Source of the DNA: Capillidium heterosporum
Lineage: Eukaryota; Entomophthoromycota; Entomophthoromycetes; Entomophthorales; Capillidiaceae
Length of the DNA: 64,000 bases
Assembly: GCA_016630905.1 (NCBI GenBank)
Contig: WBMQ01000012.1
Span: 434,001 to 498,000 of the forward strand
Direction of reading: 5' to 3'
Shown here: positions 53,538-63,721 of the stretch, in pieces
How the letters are laid out: the number at the start of each line of letters is the position of its first letter
Numbering within the stretch: the first letter of the stretch is position 1
Notes under the pieces: generated by a model
Databases searched by the model: none
Told to the model about the DNA's origin: nothing
What the model saw: the letters and a program-made list of their open reading frames with translations, nothing else
Made by a program: the position numbers and the translations under genes

Positions 53538-55394
53538 TTAGTCTATATTATAGAACCCATCTCCCAAATCCAAATTCTCCGCCTTTACCATAAGCAAAGC
53601 TACACGCCAATACTCAGCAGCTAAACTGCTATAAACTTTGCTGGCCTGAAGGATCCTCAAAGCGGACTTCAAGCTCTCTATGGACTTGTCAGCTAAATCT
53701 TTATTTTTCGAAGTAGCATTCCTAATCAAGTAGAGGGTGGCCATACAGAGGGGGTAGAACCGGTAAGGGAACCCGGAGAGGAAGAAGTGACTTTTCATTC
53801 GTACTGAGATATCAATGGTGCTGTCCGCTACCTTACCAGCTTCCTCAATAAAGTAGGAGGCGATACTTTGGTCGCTGACCTTCAGAAACATTTGGTACAG
53901 TTGGAGCAGTACCGAGTTTATAGCCAGTTTCAAGTTCGATGTGAAAAGGAAGGCTACATCTTCGGCCCAACTCCCGTTATTTCGAACCAGCTCTCTGAAA
54001 TTGGCGTATACTTTCTGCTCCCACAGCTTTATATGTTCACCAGTCACACGAGCTAGCCGGTTGGCAGCACCCAACTTGGAATCGGGGATGCGGCTCGAGA
54101 ATTCAAACTTGACAACCAACAGCTCCATAAAGTGGCAGAGCTCGCCGAGGAACTTGGTGTACAGGCAAGAACAATGCATGGCAAATTGATAGTCTACACC
54201 ATCATCCTTGGAACAGTCCATCGTACTAAACTTTTGAGGTGGCCTGGTGCTATATCGAAAATCGTGGGCGAATGGCTTGTTGATCCCGAACCCAAAGAAC
54301 TTGTCCTTTATGTGCAACCACCACCAGATCCGATTCCTAAGTTCTATGGTCTCTTTGTCGGTCCCAGGTGGCGGATCTCTGTCCAACCCTAGGGCGTAGC
54401 TGATTCGAGTGGCAAGACCGATCCTGAAGAAGCCTTTAGAGTAATCCTTAGGATTGTGCTGGAAGCTGGACATTAGATAAAGGGCACTGATGTTGTCCAA
54501 AGTACAGTTTAAGTAGCAGTCTTCGCACGCTTTAACTGCGATGTTGCTAAAGTAGTCGCGTATATCGTCTGACATCTCTGTGATGAATGTGGATCCAATG
54601 GAGCATATTATGTTTTGCAGTGCTGGGGAATGGCTTTCAAAATTTTCGACTATCGAGCGTCTATTGACTATTGGTAGCTGAGGGTGCCAGTGCTGGAAAT
54701 AGGCCTTAATGCACTTGCTGACTATGAAATTTGCGCTGTACTTATCCTGTAAGCTCTTTGCATCAATTAACTTGGTTATGGGAAGGAGTACGGTGGAGAA
54801 TACTGTTTTTTCACGCCTAGCCAACTCATATAAAGTTTTAGGTTTGGATTGATGGACCACATACATCGTTATCATTCTACCAACTGGGTTGTCACCATAG
54901 TAGTCCAAGGATCCGGTCGTAAACACGAATACCTTTTGCTTGGTATCTAATATGGAGTTTCGAAACAAGGTATGTATCAAACCAAACTTGGCATTCACGT
55001 ACTCTAGAGGCAGCTTCGAGTGAACGGCTGCATTTACCAAACCTCCACTACTCTTAGACTTCCATACCCTTAACGCCCTGTCCTCCAACTTTATCTCCGG
55101 CTTCTTTGACTTACCACTTTGACTTGCTTCTAGTTGATATGCGGTGGCCGCTTCTGCATTTTTAAAATCAATACAAGTCAGACTTTTGAAGTTTAAGTCG
55201 CCTATTGCTCGATTAGATGATGCACCTGGATATTTTTTTAGCTTGCTTGTCGGCAGTCTTCTAGATACATAAGTATATGTACATTCGATGGATTTATGTT
55301 GGCATCTTCCACAGCTAGGGAGCTCCTTGCTACAGTACGTCTTTTGATCCCTACACCTATCACAGGAAAGCAACGATAAAGCTTTCTTTTCCAT
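53538..55394 (-). CDS. Zn(II)2Cys6 fungal transcription factor TF2 (B-type), right copy
   Basis: 618 aa, same domains as the left TF2. Five differences, all before about residue 130: CDRC (family consensus) for CDKC, YVSRRL, EAATAYQ and VHSKLP. Residues after that are identical between the arms. Confidence 0.93.
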   Translation of the reverse strand: MEKKALSLLSCDRCRDQKTYCSKELPSCGRCQHKSIECTYTYVSRRLPTSKLKKYPGASSNRAIGDLNFKSLTCIDFKNAEAATAYQLEASQSGKSKKPEIKLEDRALRVWKSKSSGGLVNAAVHSKLPLEYVNAKFGLIHTLFRNSILDTKQKVFVFTTGSLDYYGDNPVGRMITMYVVHQSKPKTLYELARREKTVFSTVLLPITKLIDAKSLQDKYSANFIVSKCIKAYFQHWHPQLPIVNRRSIVENFESHSPALQNIICSIGSTFITEMSDDIRDYFSNIAVKACEDCYLNCTLDNISALYLMSSFQHNPKDYSKGFFRIGLATRISYALGLDRDPPPGTDKETIELRNRIWWWLHIKDKFFGFGINKPFAHDFRYSTRPPQKFSTMDCSKDDGVDYQFAMHCSCLYTKFLGELCHFMELLVVKFEFSSRIPDSKLGAANRLARVTGEHIKLWEQKVYANFRELVRNNGSWAEDVAFLFTSNLKLAINSVLLQLYQMFLKVSDQSIASYFIEEAGKVADSTIDISVRMKSHFFLSGFPYRFYPLCMATLYLIRNATSKNKDLADKSIESLKSALRILQASKVYSSLAAEYWRVALLMVKAENLDLGDGFYNID

Positions 55395-56595
55395 GGTAGT
55401 GGCTATTAAAATTTAAGAGTTCAAGCTGATTCAAAATGCTCCTATTATCTTTAGGCAATTACTAAATGAGCATTACTGAAATCAGAGGATTTGCAACTAG
55501 ATTCAAGAACTTTGCATGGTATATATGAACTTTACTACTTTGCTCAGCATTTCTTTGTAGCTTTATTTAAAACAAATGTGTAAACCATTGCAAAATAATA
55601 CTGAACAGAATAGTATGTTCACTTTGAAGAATATTTCCATGCAACAGTACGTTCTATGTAGCTTAAATCGGACCAAGTTTGAAATACCAGCTTTACTCAA
55701 CAGTTCGCTTTTGTAATATGTACATAAGCTAATTTTCAGCAATTACAGTTTAAAATCTTATTCCCTTCAAAAGCTTCAACTCATTTAAGCCTACATGCAA
55801 GTATTTCGGAGGGGAGTATTACCTTTTGACTGAAATCTCAAAACTGAGTCCCAATACTAGCACTTGTACATCGGTTATGCAGGTAGGCTTTGAATTTTCA
55901 ATGTTTCGACCCACCAATTATACCACCCTCGAGCTACCTGAAAGAAACTAAGCTCTGTAGGGTGACTTTCAATTTTACAGCGCTTTCTGATATTTTCAAA
56001 GGAATACTATTAAAATCCTATTAGCCGATTTATAGCTAAATAGTCAGTCAATATCTACTTTTAATTCAATTTTTATACTGGCAATACATCCAACCAATTC
56101 AGTACAATACTTAAATCGAACAGATAGGATTTACATCTTTTTGCAAAACCTTGCTTTCATTCCACACTTTAAATATGTATACATATTAAATATTCAACTG
56201 TATGGTGCTAATTTCTAAATCGGTTGACATCAACTGGCTTTTATGTCTCGGCTAACCTTCAATCAAAAGCAGGAGTCAAAGGTTCAACCTCCTATATGAC
56301 GTTAATAGATTAAAGGCTAACAGCACATTTATGATCTATCAATAAAAGCTGAGTTTTAGAAAAATATGCATTTAATGATCTTTAAAAGTTGTCTATAGTT
56401 TCACTCATCTTTAGAAAAGTGATAAAGGCGTTGAACTGTCACTGAGGATCATTCTATAAAGAAATAGATTATATTTAAAATCGAAACATTCGAAATATTT
56501 ACTATAAATAAATATGCAAACGTTCAAATGCAGTATTTGTACAAAAATAAATGTCAGATACATACATTTAATATGAATGCAAGTGAGTAAATCAT
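55395..56595. other. Intergenic region TF1-TF2 (right)
   Basis: 1.2 kb mirror of 2416-3616. No supported gene. Confidence 0.55.
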
Positions 56596-58470
56596 CTAAT
56601 TGATGCTGTAGAACCCATCTTCCAAATCCAAATTTTCCGCCTTTATCATAAGCGTAACCATACTGTAGCATTCGGCGACAAAACTGTTGTATATTCTGCT
56701 CACCTGAAGGATTTGCAAAGCCGACTTTAACTTAGCTCTGGACTTGGAAGCCAGTGCTTGATTTTGTGAAGTTGCGTTTCGGACTTGGTAGAGGCTGGCC
56801 ATGCAGAGGGAGTAGAACTTGTAAGGAATACTTGACAGTAAGAAGGTGTTGCCCATTTGTACCGAAATATCGATGGTGCTGTCGGCTACTTTGCATGCTT
56901 GCTGGTTGAAATAGGAAACTACACTTTGATCTTTAACTTTTGAAAAAATCTGATAAAGCTGAAGTAGGACACAGTTCATGGCCAATTTCAAGTTGGAAGT
57001 GAAAGGAGAAGCCAAACCTTCATACCGATGGTCATGTTCGTTGGTAAGTTCGTTAAATTGAGCATGCACCTTCTGGCCCCATAGCTCTACATGCTGGCCG
57101 GTTGCACGGGCTAATTTGTTGATATCTTCTAACTCGGAATCGGGAATACGTGTTGAGAATTTGAACTTGAGGATCATAAGACTCATTATATGGCAGAGCT
57201 CTCCCAGTAACTTCAGGTACAAGCAGGAGCACCGGATGACAAATTTGTACTCTGAGCTATCGTCCTTGGAAAAATCCATATTACCAAATTTTGGAAACGG
57301 CCTAGTGCTAAATCGGAAGTCGTGAGCAAAGGGTCTATTAACTGCAAACCCATAGAGCTTATCCTTTATATGTAACCACCACCAAATTCGGTTCCTCAGC
57401 TCGGCAGTTTCTGGGTCAGTCCCAGGCGGTGGATTTCGATCCAACCCTAGTGTGTAGCTGATGCGAATGGCGTGACCGATTCTAAAGAATCCATTGGAAT
57501 AGTCCTTGGGATCGTGTTGAAAGTCAGACATCAGTATGAGTACACTTATGTTATCGAGCGTACAGTCCAAGTACCTGCTTCTAAGCGATTGAACTGCGGT
57601 ATCGCTGAAGTAGTCCCGTATGTCGACAGCCATCTCCGGGATGAAGGTGGATCCGATGGACCATATTATGTTTTGCAACGCTGGCGAATGGCCTTTAAAG
57701 TTTTCAACTATCGAGCGTCTACTGATTATTGGTACTTGGGGATGGTAGTACTGAAAGTAGGCTTGAACACATCGACCAACTATGAAGTTCGCACTGCACC
57801 TATCCTGTAAATCCTTAGCGTCGACCAACATAGTTATGGGGAGGAGTAAAGTGGTAGACACCTTCTTTTTATTTCGAATCAACTCATCTAGAGATTTGGG
57901 CTTGGAGTGATGGATCACGTACATCGTTATCAATCTACCCATCGGGTTGTCGCCGTAGTAATCTAGGGACCCGGTTCCAAATGCAAATACCTTTTGGTTG
58001 TCAAAGATGGATTTTCTGAACAAGGCGTGAAGCAGATGGAATTTGATGCTTGTTCTTTGCAACTTTAGCTTGGGGTGGAGGTATCTATCTCTTAATCGAC
58101 CATTCTGGTTAGGTGGCCTCCATATATAAGTTGGTTTGTTGGTGAAGTCCACTTGGTTTTTCTTCTCTGAGGCTGCTGATTTTTGCCAGTGGACTATTTC
58201 TAATTGGCCTGTGTTGGGCCCCATCTGTTCAAAGACACCTAGTGCTATACCCTTGGACTTTTGATTTTGTTCTATATTGAAAGCTGGATATCTATCTAAA
58301 GCCGGTTTGTTTTTCGGAATAAATTTGAAGGTTGATGTGTAGTTGCATTCACTTGATGATTGTTGACATCTGCTACAGATGGGCATCCCTCTGTCGCAAG
58401 CTCGTCTATGCCTTCTGCATCGATCACAGGAAACTCTCGATGTAACACTGCATTCTTTTTTGGAGCTCAT
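56596..58470 (-). CDS. Zn(II)2Cys6 fungal transcription factor TF1 (A-type), right copy
   Basis: 624 aa, same domains as the left TF1. Nine differences, including Ile for Ser just before the fourth zinc-cluster Cys (GMPICSRC), and Trp for Cys in NIIWSIG where six of the seven family members have Cys. The Gly of FRIG and Ala of ETAELR, lost in the left copy, are kept here. The start codon lies at the mirror of 541. Confidence 0.92.
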   Translation of the reverse strand: MSSKKECSVTSRVSCDRCRRHRRACDRGMPICSRCQQSSSECNYTSTFKFIPKNKPALDRYPAFNIEQNQKSKGIALGVFEQMGPNTGQLEIVHWQKSAASEKKNQVDFTNKPTYIWRPPNQNGRLRDRYLHPKLKLQRTSIKFHLLHALFRKSIFDNQKVFAFGTGSLDYYGDNPMGRLITMYVIHHSKPKSLDELIRNKKKVSTTLLLPITMLVDAKDLQDRCSANFIVGRCVQAYFQYYHPQVPIISRRSIVENFKGHSPALQNIIWSIGSTFIPEMAVDIRDYFSDTAVQSLRSRYLDCTLDNISVLILMSDFQHDPKDYSNGFFRIGHAIRISYTLGLDRNPPPGTDPETAELRNRIWWWLHIKDKLYGFAVNRPFAHDFRFSTRPFPKFGNMDFSKDDSSEYKFVIRCSCLYLKLLGELCHIMSLMILKFKFSTRIPDSELEDINKLARATGQHVELWGQKVHAQFNELTNEHDHRYEGLASPFTSNLKLAMNCVLLQLYQIFSKVKDQSVVSYFNQQACKVADSTIDISVQMGNTFLLSSIPYKFYSLCMASLYQVRNATSQNQALASKSRAKLKSALQILQVSRIYNSFVAECYSMVTLMIKAENLDLEDGFYSIN

Positions 58471-59866
58471 TGAATACTAAGATCATAAAAGCCTGTATAA
58501 ATAGTTTACAATTGTTTATAAAAGTTAAGATAGCTTATATGATCAGCATTGTTTAAAATAGACTGCTTTAGAATAGTGTATGGAATTAAGCTTTTACACA
58601 TATATTAAGTTGGCATTTACCTAAAACTAGGATGCTAATAGGGCTCCATTCCACAATATTTGCAACAGTTTGTATTGCTTTTGAGCTTTCCTTATCGAAC
58701 TAATATTTAAATTGATGGGCAATGTAGGTTTGTTGCAGCAACTTGAAACAGGTGCAGTATAAGTAAAAGCTTAAAGATGGTAGGGAATTCTAATTGGAAG
58801 ATGAATTACAAATTAGAAGCTTTGCATAGTTAGCAAGTTTGGATATGGGCTGCAATGAACAACTCTTCCGAAATTTTGAATTGGGCAGTACCAAGTAGTT
58901 TCTGCTTGGCTTTAGCTGCCCATCAAAATATGTCAATTTATAAGTTGCAAAGATTGACAAAGCGAACAAATCTCATAGGATCGAAAGATTTACCAAATAC
59001 TTACACCTTTAAACACTCATCAGCTATCCACCTACTACTGCAAAAAGTAAACTTAACTGATAGAACTATAAACCTGAACTGGGTCACTTTAATTCCGAGC
59101 CTATTGCTTCCTTGCTTAGAGAATTTAGAATACTAAAAGCGATATGATATATAAAATGGAAGTAGTGTAAGTAGGCCTAGAATCTATACGTCCAACTATG
59201 TGAAGCCATCCAAAACTTAAATGTAAATTCAGCACTACTATTAGTTGCAATCAAGTGTGTAGCTATTCTTTTTAGAGGTTATATCTAAATCTGTCAAGCA
59301 CCTATCTCAGCTTTTGATGCGTAGATTTGTTTTTTCTCTTACGAAACTCAAATCGAGGAATCTTTGATCCATAGACTATCGCTATATGTTCCAAAACAGA
59401 CAGAATAGTACACTTAAATAAATGATAGTATCCTTTTATTTTGGAATTGAATTTGCAAGCCCATCTATAAATCTAGATATATTAGACCTAATTAATTATA
59501 AACAGTGTAGCAGTAACTTTTGATTACTGTCTTAGCTTGTGGTATCGAACGATGGCTGGCGACTTTATATATTTTGAGACCTTTTTATAAAGTTAGAACT
59601 CTGTTCAGAGATTTTGAACAGATTCTCACTATTGAGTTATAAAAACTTGCCCAGATTTCCTGAACAGTTATGAGCCAAGGAACCGAACTTTGGAATTCCT
59701 ATATCCTGATTGAAAACCATCGATTTGAAAAATAAATGGATCTGATACAACTATAGCCTTATAAATATCAGAAAACTATATACGCATTATGTATATAGCC
59801 AAATATACAAATTAAAAGTTGGCGGTACATATATTAAGAAAACAACATATATTTTATTGAAAAGTA
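58471..59866. other. Non-coding region TF1-SCR2
   Basis: 1.4 kb. Up to 59010 it mirrors the window start; beyond that it is not duplicated within this window. The ORF at 58855-59136 straddles the mirror limit and has no recognisable domain; not accepted. Confidence 0.55.
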
Positions 59867-60142
59867 TTAACAGTTGGCACCACAAGTCCACTTATGAGAG
59901 TTACAAGCTCCGAATCCAGAATTCTTCTTACAGGATAAAGTGTTGTATCCTTCGGCGTTACAGTCATAACCACGAATCTGTAGCCCGTTCAAAAATTGGT
60001 CGCGGTGGTGGCTTTCAGCCCAGCTGCACTTTTTCTGGCAGATGTAGTAGCAACGACCGTTACGATCCCCGTTGGTGTAGCAGGCGGTGTCACAAGACAG
60101 TACACCGGCGACAAAGGCGATTAGTAGGGCTACGGATTTCAT
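59867..60142 (-). CDS. Small secreted 10-cysteine protein SCR2
   Basis: 91 aa, same family as SCR1. The signal peptide is about residues 1-16 (ALLIAFVAGVLS), then the mature chain beginning CDTAC. All ten cysteines are retained, with x3 instead of x4 between the fourth and fifth (CQKKC) and a CSWAESHHRDQFLNGL core. Near its end GACNSHKWTCGANC replaces GGCWTHKWTCGSGC. It is divergent from SCR3, with 1.25 kb between the starts. TATATATA at 60195-60202. Confidence 0.87.
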   Translation of the reverse strand: MKSVALLIAFVAGVLSCDTACYTNGDRNGRCYYICQKKCSWAESHHRDQFLNGLQIRGYDCNAEGYNTLSCKKNSGFGACNSHKWTCGANC

Positions 60143-60194
60143 AGTTAGTATTGGAATGGAATGCTTGGTTTTTGATGTGAGATCTCTGGGCTGC

Positions 60195-60202
60195 TATATA
60201 TA
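60195..60202 (-). promoter_or_regulatory. TATA box of SCR2
   Basis: TATATATA on the minus strand, starting 60 bp upstream of the ATG. Confidence 0.55.
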
Positions 60203-61334
60203 CGCTACCTTCAATCAAATATATCAGGGGTATCCAAACTTTCAGCAAAGCATATCACCTTACAAATGATTTCTACATCATAGCATCGAGCTTCTGAAAT
60301 AAAAACCGTAATCTATAAAAGTACATGGCACGACCCATCTGAGCCTCTAATAAAGAGGCAGAAATCGGCGTATGCCTAGATTAGGTAGGATTATAATAGT
60401 TTGTAATGCCTACTGTTAGAAACCTATACTAAATTGTGCATGCAGCGCTTAAAAATAACAAGACATGCCTGTTGAACTTTGGCAGTAGGTGACTGCTCGA
60501 AAGCAATTAACTTCTGATAAGCTATGCATTTTGAAGTATAGAGCTCATGGACTCCGGGTAAATATTCCAAAAATTTTGACTGCTCTACCTAAAGTACTCT
60601 AATTACATTTTTGCCTAATTTAGTCATTCGGATATGGAAGTTTGGGTTGAAGGTCTGGATAGCCGAAGATATAGTGGTTGCTGCAATAGGACATTTGTAG
60701 ACAGGCAAATGTTCTAACTCTAATTCCAATAGCTTATATATAGCCTAAAGGCTTTTTTATTATAAGTAGATTAGCAGGTTAGTTCTAAACGTTCTAGCTG
60801 GTTCGGAACTAATTTCAATGTATACCTACAGCTTTGGCAAATATGAAGATAAGTAAACGTATTGGAGCTAACCAAACGTTTCCAACATATATTTTAAGCT
60901 TGGTGGGTTAAAACTATAGTGTACTTAATTCTAACACTTCAAGGCCACTTCTTTATTCTAAAAGACTATATATAAAGTGCGTATCCACTTTGAGCTGGTA
61001 CCATGGCAGTAGTGTATAAATATCCCTTAAGCGGGTACGGGACATAGTACGGATATATGCATGTATACTTTACAAATATTACCTTATCCAGATGTTTTGT
61101 AATAGCTATGAGTATGTTAAGAAACCCGCAGATGTATCAAGGTTCATTAGCGTTTTAGGATCGCTTAAATTCTATATATGCTTTGATAGTATCTCTAAAT
61201 ATAGCTACAGGACTGCATACCGAATCCAAATGCTCAAGTGACTTTCAATATATTGATGACATAGACATGAAAAAATAGCTTGGTGAGCTTAAATAATTCA
61301 AAGTATATGAGTTGAAATATGGCATTTGAAGAGG

Positions 61335-61342
61335 TATATAAA
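61335..61342 (+). promoter_or_regulatory. TATA box of SCR3
   Basis: TATATAAA starting 57 bp before the ATG at 61392. Confidence 0.6.
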
Positions 61343-61391
61343 CCATGCAAAGCATAGCCATCCACACTAAAAACAATACACAACAGTCAAT

Positions 61392-61673
61392 ATGCTCAAG
61401 AACGTTCTCTTAATCGCCACCTTAGTCGCTGCTACCTTGGCCTGTGATAACGCCTGTTCCGCTTCCAGTGATCGTAACGGACGCTGCTACTACGCTTGTA
61501 CCGACAACGCTTGCCACTACTCAGGTTCCCATCACCGTGATCAGTTCTTGAATGGCCTATCCAACCGTGGTTATGATTGCAAGCCCGAAGGCTACAACAG
61601 CTTATCCTGCAAGAAGACAGCCAGCTTTGGTGGCTGTTGGACTCACAAGTGGACCTGTGGTTCGGGATGTTAA
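61392..61673 (+). CDS. Small secreted 10-cysteine protein SCR3
   Basis: 93 aa. The signal peptide is about residues 1-17 (VLLIATLVAATLA). Cysteine spacing is identical to SCR1; the mature protein differs from SCR1 at only a few positions (for example HYSG for HFSG). The last about 165 bases are almost identical in DNA to SCR5, indicating recent copying. C-ending codons are favoured (GCC, TAC, TGC, AAG), unlike the TF genes, as expected of a highly expressed gene. AATAAA follows the stop. Confidence 0.88.
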   Translation: MLKNVLLIATLVAATLACDNACSASSDRNGRCYYACTDNACHYSGSHHRDQFLNGLSNRGYDCKPEGYNSLSCKKTASFGGCWTHKWTCGSGC

Positions 61674-62303
61674 GCATATACTCAATAAACTTTACTTTTA
61701 TAAGCGCTGGGCTGTTAGTGTTTAATGCCTATATGTAATCACTTGAACTAATTTGTGTTGAATAAGTATGCAAAGATAGGCAAGATAGCATCACCGACTT
61801 ATATTGATGCTTTATTCTAATTTTTAATATGAGCCTTACAAAAAATTGAAATAGGGTTGGGCGTGGTGTTTTACATGAAAAGAAAGGCATACTATTATAA
61901 AATAGATTTATATTGACAGTTTTATCAAAGAGTATTGACAAACTTTATAGTAAGCTGATACAAATTTGTATTCTGAAAAGATGTTGAAGTGGTGATTTGC
62001 TAGCTACAATCAGAAGCTCAAGTTGGCAGTACAGATAGTGTGTTTTGATAACTACAAATTGCAAGGTTAAATTCATAACACTATTCTAACTTTTCCATCG
62101 ATAAGTGGAATTATTGAATGCAACTTATCCCATGTAGATAGATATACCGGCACAAATATACTTTGAACTTTCAAACCAACACCCGTAACATATGCTAACA
62201 CATTATATATACGACTACACCACCTTCAAATCTACCGACTACGTTAAGAAATATAAATTTGACAAAAGAGGACTATGAAAATGTATTTATTAAATCCAAA
62301 CAC
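61674..62303. other. Intergenic region SCR3-SCR4
   Basis: 630 bp between convergent genes. The ORF at 61729-61941 (minus) is AT-rich and featureless; not accepted. Confidence 0.55.
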
Positions 62304-62582
62304 CTAACAGTTAGCACCACAAGTCCACTTATGACCCCAACACCCACCAAAGTCACCTGTTTTGGTACACGACAAAGTACTTGCACTTTCGGCTTTGCAA
62401 CTGTAGCCACGAAGTCCCAAGCCATTCAAAAACTGATTACGGTGGTGAGTAGCGTCCCAACTGCACATGCGTTTACAGGTATAGTAACAACGACCTCCGC
62501 TGTCCTTGGTTGCCGTACAAGCATCATCACAGGATAAAGCGACTAGAGTTAGGGTGGCGAAAATTAAAATATTTTTGAGCAT
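62304..62582 (-). CDS. Small secreted 10-cysteine protein SCR4
   Basis: 92 aa, the most diverged member. The signal peptide is about residues 1-17 (ILIFATLTLVALS), then CDDACTATKD. Ten cysteines are conserved, with x3 between the fourth and fifth (CKRMC) as in SCR2; HHRNQFLNGL has Asn for the usual Asp. It ends GGCWGHKWTCGANC. TATATAAA at 62618-62625. Confidence 0.87.
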   Translation of the reverse strand: MLKNILIFATLTLVALSCDDACTATKDSGGRCYYTCKRMCSWDATHHRNQFLNGLGLRGYSCKAESASTLSCTKTGDFGGCWGHKWTCGANC

Positions 62583-62617
62583 TCTTGTCTTTGGTGAGGA
62601 AGGATGCTAGTGTCAGC

Positions 62618-62625
62618 TTTATATA
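62618..62625 (-). promoter_or_regulatory. TATA box of SCR4
   Basis: TATATAAA on the minus strand, starting 43 bp upstream of the ATG. Confidence 0.55.
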
Positions 62626-63657
62626 GGTGACCTGGTGTCATCGTTTACTTGATTTGTAAATTGGCGGTAGAGTTTTCAAGCTGCTTAGAGTGTGATGTAA
62701 AGATTCGATTTATGTACCGGAACCATATAGGGGAATGCTGGTCATTCAACTTATATGTTTCGGACTTGTAAGCTTTAACCTATTAGTTAAAGCAGGATAT
62801 TGGCAAAGGCATAAATCTCACCTAACAGAAGCCATCCTACAGATCCAACCCCAAAGATACCCTGTCCATTCCGTCATACATGAATTTGGTTTTGGATAAC
62901 TTGGACAATTTAGCTACCTGTCAAGGTCTTTACGCTTAAATATGCCGTCAGCAACTTTACCAACTTTGGCAAGACAATTAAATTCAGCCGATCAAGGGAG
63001 CCAAACTAAAATATGCTTGAGGCACAATTGCAACATTCTTCCATAAATATAACCAAGCTAATCGATTTGGCATCCGCTCAACTGCTAGCCTGCAGATGTA
63101 GGTTTTAGAATAAAACCCATCTATATGTAGATGGAATAACATTGGTAAAGGTACCTAGGTCTTAAACTATTTACCATTGGATTCATCAATTCTACCTTTT
63201 ATAGACCGAACCCATCTTTAGTTTGGCAGTTTGCATGCGAAACGTAGCACTTTAATGTAACTATATTTGGTAAAGTGTTAGCTAAATATAGCAAAGGCTG
63301 GCTGAATATCGACAAAGTGATTTACGTTTCAAATCAAAGCCGAGTCTTACTTACCTATATGGAGGAAATTTCCTATGGATACATTGCAATAAGTGCAGTG
63401 ACACCTTTTCACATTAGTGCTTACCCAACTTCGAGGCTAAATAGGAAGCTTTCCAATCAAGCTGGTCGAGCCACTATACCGAAGTTCTACTTCCATTGCT
63501 TATCGACAGAATACACCTGGCTCAATATATTGAAAAGAATTATACGAGACAACTGATATACTGTTAAACTTCGGTACATACTTTAAAAACACATAGATTC
63601 TCAAAAACCCACTACATAACATACAAAGTCACCATAAAAAATTGACATCTACAAAGA

Positions 63658-63665
63658 TATATAAA
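63658..63665 (+). promoter_or_regulatory. TATA box of SCR5
   Basis: TATATAAA starting 64 bp before the ATG at 63722. Confidence 0.6.
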
Positions 63666-63721
63666 GACTTCCAAAACTATCCAATTTTAACAAAAAACAA
63701 ATCCAAATCCAACAATTCAAA

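Larger units (their letters stand above)
36510..59010. repeat. Right arm of giant inverted repeat (palindrome)
   Basis: Reverse-complement partner of positions 1-22500. It carries the same genes in mirrored order: glycine-rich peptide, tyrosinase pseudogene, tyrosinase, trypsin, TF4, TF3, TF2, TF1. The inner boundary is at about 36510, within a run that reads TTTCGAACTA at 36511-36520. The outer limit of 59010 is set only by the start of the window, so the real repeat may extend into or past the cysteine-rich cluster at 59867-64000. Confidence 0.97.
60143..61391. other. Shared promoter region SCR2-SCR3
   Basis: 1.25 kb between divergent SCR genes, AT-rich, with a TATA box at each end. No other feature recognised. 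Confidence 0.55.
62583..63721. other. Intergenic region SCR4-SCR5
   Basis: 1.1 kb. The ORF at 63275-63556 starts at GTG and matches nothing I recognise. The SCR5 TATA box is at its right end. Confidence 0.5.

Noticed and set aside
63275-63556. 93-aa ORF before SCR5
   Set aside because: GTG start, no signal peptide pattern and no family resemblance.
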